A DNA stretch of 64,000 nt from Deltaproteobacteria bacterium (lineage in GTDB: Bacteria; Myxococcota_A; Polyangia; Polyangiales; Houyiibacteriaceae), in contig JAEPMI010000010.1 in NCBI GenBank assembly GCA_017644045.1, positions 248,001 to 312,000 of the forward strand. Direction: 5' to 3'. The translations under genes were made by a program, and so were the position numbers. The notes under the pieces are model-generated. The model worked only from the letters and a program-made list of their open reading frames with translations. It had not been told where the DNA came from and made no database searches. Below, in pieces: positions 60,709 through 64,000 of the stretch (position 1 is the stretch's first letter; every line of letters begins with the position of its first letter).

Positions 60709-61809
60709 TCACTCGTTGAGGGAGCGCATGTACGCGATGATGGCGTCGAGCTGGCGGTCGGAGAATCGGAACGGGGGCATGTTCACGTTGCTGTACCCCT
60801 GCACGATCTGGGACTGCGGCTGGAGGATCGACTGCCGGATGTAGTTCTCGTCGGCGGTGGCCGACGAGCCGTCGGCGAACTGACGCTGGTTGCCATAGAG
60901 GCCCTTCCAGTTCGGCGCGGGCGCCTGGGCCACACCGTCGACGGAGTGGCAGGCAACGCAGTAGTTCGAGTGGAGGTTCTCGCCCCAACAGGCGGCCGGG
61001 TCGTCGGCGGACTCGCACTCGGGCGGCGGAGGCGGCCCCTCCTCGATGAAGGCGTCGTATTCCTCCATCGTCACCACCGCGAGGTCGCCCATCATGGTGG
61101 AGTGGTTCGTGTTGCGGCCACCCTCGCTGAAGGCGCTGGCCGTGATGCCGGTCGGCGCGCCGCAGTACTCGGTGCAGAAGATCGGCAGCGAGCACTTCCG
61201 CTCGGTCCCGCCGGGCGGAACCTTGCCGCACCACATGGCCTCGGGGCACTGCTCATCCGACTCACAGGTGATGTCTGGAGTCCGGTGCGTCGCCTCGAAC
61301 CACAGCGTCGAGTACATGCCCGGCACGACGTCACGCTTCACACGCATCGTCGGGATGAAGAAGCTGTGGAGCACGTCCGACGAGCTCATCACGAGTCGCA
61401 CCGGAGTGTTCACTGGTACGCGCAGGTAGTTGAGGTCGTCGATGACCCCGCCGCGGTGCTCGAACTCCCAGTTCCACTGCATGCCACGCACGCGAACCTC
61501 GAGGGAGTCCTCGGGAGCGACGGCGCCCTTCACGTAGCCCGTGAAGCCCTCGTGGAAGAGGATGACCAGGAGGATCAGCGGCGCGAACGTCCAGGTAATC
61601 TCCAGGGCGGTGGCGTGACCGGGCTGCTTGCTCTTCACGCCGGGGCGGCGCCGGTACTTCCACATGAACCAGACCATCGCGCCGAAGATGGCGATGGTGA
61701 ACACCACGCTGACCCAGTAGATGAAGTAGTACATCGCGTCGACCTCGGGTGCGATGGTCGACCACTGGGGCGGGAGCTGGAGCGTTCCTTCGGGAAGAGT
61801 CTCGTTCAT
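60709..61809 (-). CDS. ctaC: Cytochrome c oxidase subunit II fused to cytochrome c (caa3)
   Basis: 366 residues. Two N-terminal helices (about 28-50 and 70-92) precede the CuA cupredoxin: His148 (VLHSFFIP), Cys212 and Cys216 (FCTEYCG), His236 and Met239/240 (NHSTMM). A C-terminal cytochrome c has CVACH (Cys284, Cys287, His288) and Met344. Unusual are two insertions around the CuA loop: about 28 residues with four cysteines (182-206) before Cys212, and 18 residues between Cys216 and His236, where the family usually has three or four. ATG 61809 is preferred; TTG 61836 would overlap the SCO stop. Confidence 0.92.
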   Translation of the reverse strand: MNETLPEGTLQLPPQWSTIAPEVDAMYYFIYWVSVVFTIAIFGAMVWFMWKYRRRPGVKSKQPGHATALEITWTFAPLILLVILFHEGFTGYVKGAVAPEDSLEVRVRGMQWNWEFEHRGGVIDDLNYLRVPVNTPVRLVMSSSDVLHSFFIPTMRVKRDVVPGMYSTLWFEATHRTPDITCESDEQCPEAMWCGKVPPGGTERKCSLPIFCTEYCGAPTGITASAFSEGGRNTNHSTMMGDLAVVTMEEYDAFIEEGPPPPPECESADDPAACWGENLHSNYCVACHSVDGVAQAPAPNWKGLYGNQRQFADGSSATADENYIRQSILQPQSQIVQGYSNVNMPPFRFSDRQLDAIIAYMRSLNE

Positions 61810-61832
61810 GACTTCATGCTCGTGGGGGCTGC

Positions 61833-62729
61833 TCAAAGATCCGCTTCGCGGAGCTTTGGAGAAGAAGGGGGCGGAGTCGTCGGGGGCATCGCGCCCCGCT
61901 TGGCTCGCTCGTCGGAAGCGCGGCGCCGCTCACGACGCCAGAGAAGGGTGAGGAATCCCCCGAGGAGGAGCACCGTGAGCACACCGCCGAGCTTCATGAT
62001 GTTCATGGCGACGGGCACGTAGCTCTGCTCGTTGGGATCGTAGGTGTAGCAGTAGAGGAGGATCTGCTCGGTGGTGCTGATCGAGTTGCCATCGGCGGCC
62101 TCGAGCAAGCCGAAGCGCAGGTCGCCGGGCTCGAAGCGGAGACCGTAGAGGTAGCGGGCCATCTGGCCTTCGGGCGTCGCGATCATCAGCGCCGCCGGGT
62201 GGGCGTACTGGCCGACGCGCTCGTCGTAGAAGTAGCGGAAGCCTGCTGCGTGGGTGACCTGGGTGATCGCCTCTTCGTCGCCGACGAGGAAGTGCCACTC
62301 GCCGCCGGTGTCCCGGCCGTACTTGCCGAGGATCTCGCGCTGCTTCTCCGCGGCCTTCGCGGGCGTGTCGCGCGGGTCGATCGAGATGTTCACGGCGACG
62401 TACTCGTCACCGATGGTCCAGTCCTGCTCCTTGGCGCTGTTGACGGTCGCGTCGAGGACCATCGAGCAGAGCGTCGGGCAGGAGTGGTAGCTGAAGGTGA
62501 TCAGCACCGGACGCTCGCCGTCGAAGTAGTCGCCGAGGCGGACCTTCCGGCCTTCCGAGGTGGTGAACTCGGCGTCGAGCGGCAGCGACTCGTCCAGATG
62601 CTCGTCGACCCCCACGCGATCCAGTCCGGGCACCTCGCGGGTGGGCTCGGCGGTCTGGAAGCGCTGCGCCTGCACGCTCGGCACCAAGCCGGCGAGCAAG
62701 AGAATCAGCAGCGGGAAGGAGAGTCGCAT
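61833..62729 (-). CDS. SCO1/SenC-family copper chaperone
   Basis: 298 residues. A signal (MRLSFPLLILLLAG to QA) is followed by a thioredoxin-like domain with the copper motif CPTLC (Cys84, Cys88) and His in VGQYAHPAALM, and a C-terminal membrane helix (VLTVLLLGGFLTLLW). SCO proteins deliver copper to the CuA site of oxidase subunit II, encoded directly downstream. The C-terminal helix is not usual for SCO, which is normally N-anchored. Its end touches ctaC. Confidence 0.9.
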   Translation of the reverse strand: MRLSFPLLILLLAGLVPSVQAQRFQTAEPTREVPGLDRVGVDEHLDESLPLDAEFTTSEGRKVRLGDYFDGERPVLITFSYHSCPTLCSMVLDATVNSAKEQDWTIGDEYVAVNISIDPRDTPAKAAEKQREILGKYGRDTGGEWHFLVGDEEAITQVTHAAGFRYFYDERVGQYAHPAALMIATPEGQMARYLYGLRFEPGDLRFGLLEAADGNSISTTEQILLYCYTYDPNEQSYVPVAMNIMKLGGVLTVLLLGGFLTLLWRRERRRASDERAKRGAMPPTTPPPSSPKLREADL

Positions 62730-62785
62730 CGAGAGAGAGTCGGAGTCGGTCTAGGGTCGAAAAAGGGTTCGGGGCGAGGTCACGC

Positions 62786-63361
62786 TCAGGGAGCGGGCGC
62801 CTGCACCATCGGGGTCGGGCGCGCGATCATCGCGGTCGGGCGAACGAGCTCGGCCGGCGGGCGGATGGTGTCCGCGGTCGGGCTGTCGGGCTCGGCGGGG
62901 GCTGCGCCCTCGGCGGCCTCGGGCGCGGGGATGCCGGCCTCGGCTTCGAGCAGCTGACGGCGCGAGCGCATGGCTCGGCGCGCGGCCTCGGCGGCGCGTT
63001 CGCGGGGGAGCTGCGCCCAACCGGTGACCGGCGCGAGGCTGGCCTCGTAGTCCTCTTCGGAGAGGTTCGGGGCGTCGTTCGGGCGCGGCATCACCGGGGT
63101 GTTGGAGCGACCCCGAGCAGCGAGCTGCTGGATGGCCTGGTCCACGGAGATGGGCGAGGTGCGGAGCTCGGCCCGCTGCCCGTCACGCAGCTCCTGGTAC
63201 GGCGTGTTCGGGACCTCGTAGACCTTCGCCGCGAACTCGTCGCCGAAGGTGATCCCGAAGTAGCTGTGGAAGAGCGGCACCAGCGCGAAGAGCGTGAGGA
63301 TGGAGACGACCCCCCAGAGGAGGATCTGGTTGTTGCGAGGCTCTGTCTTTTCGTAGGCCAT
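62786..63361 (-). CDS. Membrane-anchored protein in the ACIII-oxidase operon, unknown
   Basis: 191 residues: one N-terminal helix (ILLWGVVSILTLFALVPLF), then a soluble region (ITFGDEFAAKVYEVPNTPYQEL, then QAIQQLAARG) and an Ala/Pro/Glu-rich end. It lies between actF and the SCO gene on the same strand, 11 bases from actF. No metal motif. Likely an accessory or structural subunit of the respiratory supercomplex. Confidence 0.7.
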   Translation of the reverse strand: MAYEKTEPRNNQILLWGVVSILTLFALVPLFHSYFGITFGDEFAAKVYEVPNTPYQELRDGQRAELRTSPISVDQAIQQLAARGRSNTPVMPRPNDAPNLSEEDYEASLAPVTGWAQLPRERAAEAARRAMRSRRQLLEAEAGIPAPEAAEGAAPAEPDSPTADTIRPPAELVRPTAMIARPTPMVQAPAP

Positions 63362-63372
63362 GGCGTTGGGTC

Positions 63373-64000
63373 CTAGTGGCTCTGGTGGTGGTCGAGGCCG
63401 CGCTGCAGTCGCGGGTCACCCACCGGAACGAGGGGGACGCGACCGAGCTGCCAGAAGACGTAGGCGAAGAAGGTGCCGCCGACGAGGAAGAGCGCTCCGA
63501 AGTCGACCGGGCGGGGCGTGAGCGGGCCGAACTGGGGCATCACGTACCAATACACGTCGGCGATGTGCATGGTCAGCAGCCAGATGGCGCCGATCATCAT
63601 CATCGGCAGGCGACGCTTCACCATGCGCGAGATGAGGTAGTAGAAGGGCAGCGCGAAGTGGCCGAGCATCAGGACGATGCTCCAGAACTGCCAGCCGCCT
63701 TCCCAGCGCTTGTGGAACCAGACGGCCTCCTCGGGGATGCCGGCGTACCAGATGAGCATCCACTGCGAGAAGCTCGTGTAGGCCCAGAAGCACATGAAGC
63801 CGAAGAGCAGCTTGCCGAGGTCATGGACGTGCTCGACGTTCATGGCCTTACCGACGACGCCCCGCTGGATGAGGCTGATGGCGATGATGGTCGTGAAGGC
63901 GAGGATGCCGACCGCGGAGCCCGCGAAGATGACCACGCCGAAGATGGTGGAGTACCAGGTCGGCTCGAGGCTCATGACCCAGTCGAACGCCGCGAAGGTG
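63373..64000 (-). CDS. actF: Alternative complex III subunit ActF (5' end beyond window)
   Basis: About 208 residues are visible, up to the right edge, and the frame stays open (TFAAFDWVMSLEPTWYSTIFGV), so the start is outside. It has at least five membrane helices (TIFGVVIFAGSAVGILAF, LLFGFMCFWAYTSFSQWMLIWY, FWSIVLMLGHFALPFYYL, MMMIGAIWLLTMHIADVYWYVM and LFLVGGTFFAYVFWQL), matching the C-terminal part of the quinol-binding subunit ActF (DUF/NrfD-like). ACIII passes electrons from quinol to cytochrome c and often forms a supercomplex with caa3. The rest of the act operon lies to the right. Confidence 0.88.
   Translation of the reverse strand, partial: TFAAFDWVMSLEPTWYSTIFGVVIFAGSAVGILAFTTIIAISLIQRGVVGKAMNVEHVHDLGKLLFGFMCFWAYTSFSQWMLIWYAGIPEEAVWFHKRWEGGWQFWSIVLMLGHFALPFYYLISRMVKRRLPMMMIGAIWLLTMHIADVYWYVMPQFGPLTPRPVDFGALFLVGGTFFAYVFWQLGRVPLVPVGDPRLQRGLDHHQSH

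Overview
The window is very GC-rich, gene-dense DNA from what looks like a Myxococcota (deltaproteobacterial) chromosome, most plausibly of the Polyangiales/Sandaracinaceae type. This is an inference from content: a pilMNOPQ locus, a FrzS-like pseudo-receiver/coiled-coil protein, a eukaryotic-type Ser/Thr kinase, an alternative complex III plus caa3 oxidase operon, and many short lipoproteins with Asp/Gly/Ala-rich linkers or Cys-rich repeats. I saw no rRNA, tRNA, CRISPR array, prophage or complete insertion sequence. Third-position GC is extreme, so nearly every gene has long spurious open frames on other strands; these were left out. LAYOUT. 1-3.2 kb: the 3' part of a TPR-like protein with a long Glu/Ser repeat, and a lipoprotein. 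3.2-10.9 kb (minus): a promoter with palindromes, then HTH regulator-pilM-pilN-pilO-pilP-pilQ-aroKB. The pil/aroK/aroB order is the conserved proteobacterial one, here with aroK and aroB fused. 10.9-19.6 kb: LysM/DUF882 protein, HEAT protein, a cache/HAMP protein without an output domain, a deacetylase, a TPR-PEGA protein, an ATP-grasp-like protein, pdxA, and a response regulator whose receiver has lost its phosphorylation residues. 19.6-27.7 kb: GAF protein, two thioredoxin-fold proteins, a small protein and Ig-like lipoprotein pair, a glycosyltransferase, a PLP enzyme divergent from a protein kinase. 27.7-33.6 kb: FrzS-like protein, ECF sigma/anti-sigma pair, PHA-type regulator, repeat protein, tatA. 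33.6-37.1 kb (plus): an overlapping run of rRNA methyltransferase, HAD phosphatase, membrane-anchored protein and methyltransferase. 37.1-46.4 kb: P450, lipoproteins, lysine 2,3-aminomutase family enzyme, MBL-fold hydrolase, sulfotransferase, VOC protein, and a glutaredoxin/A-type-carrier-like/rhodanese triple fusion. 46.4-52.7 kb: a translationally coupled ketosynthase, chain-length-factor-like, ketosynthase, flavin halogenase-like operon facing an NAD-dependent reductase. This resembles part of an aryl-polyene-type pathway. 52.7-57.5 kb: lipoproteins, a membrane protein and an esterase. 57.5-64 kb (minus): end of an alternative complex III operon (ActF), then SCO and the four subunits of an A2-type caa3 oxidase. 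CROSS-CUTTING SIGNALS. (i) About 18 genes without a Shine-Dalgarno have a TANNNT hexamer ending 3-10 bases before the start codon, suggesting widespread leaderless transcription; one pair overlaps divergently. (ii) A family of about 170-bp non-autonomous elements with terminal inverted repeats flanked by CTAG, two complete copies and one fragment. One copy supplies a stop codon and another overlaps a predicted promoter. (iii) A second, unrelated inverted-repeat element at 45.2-45.4 kb.
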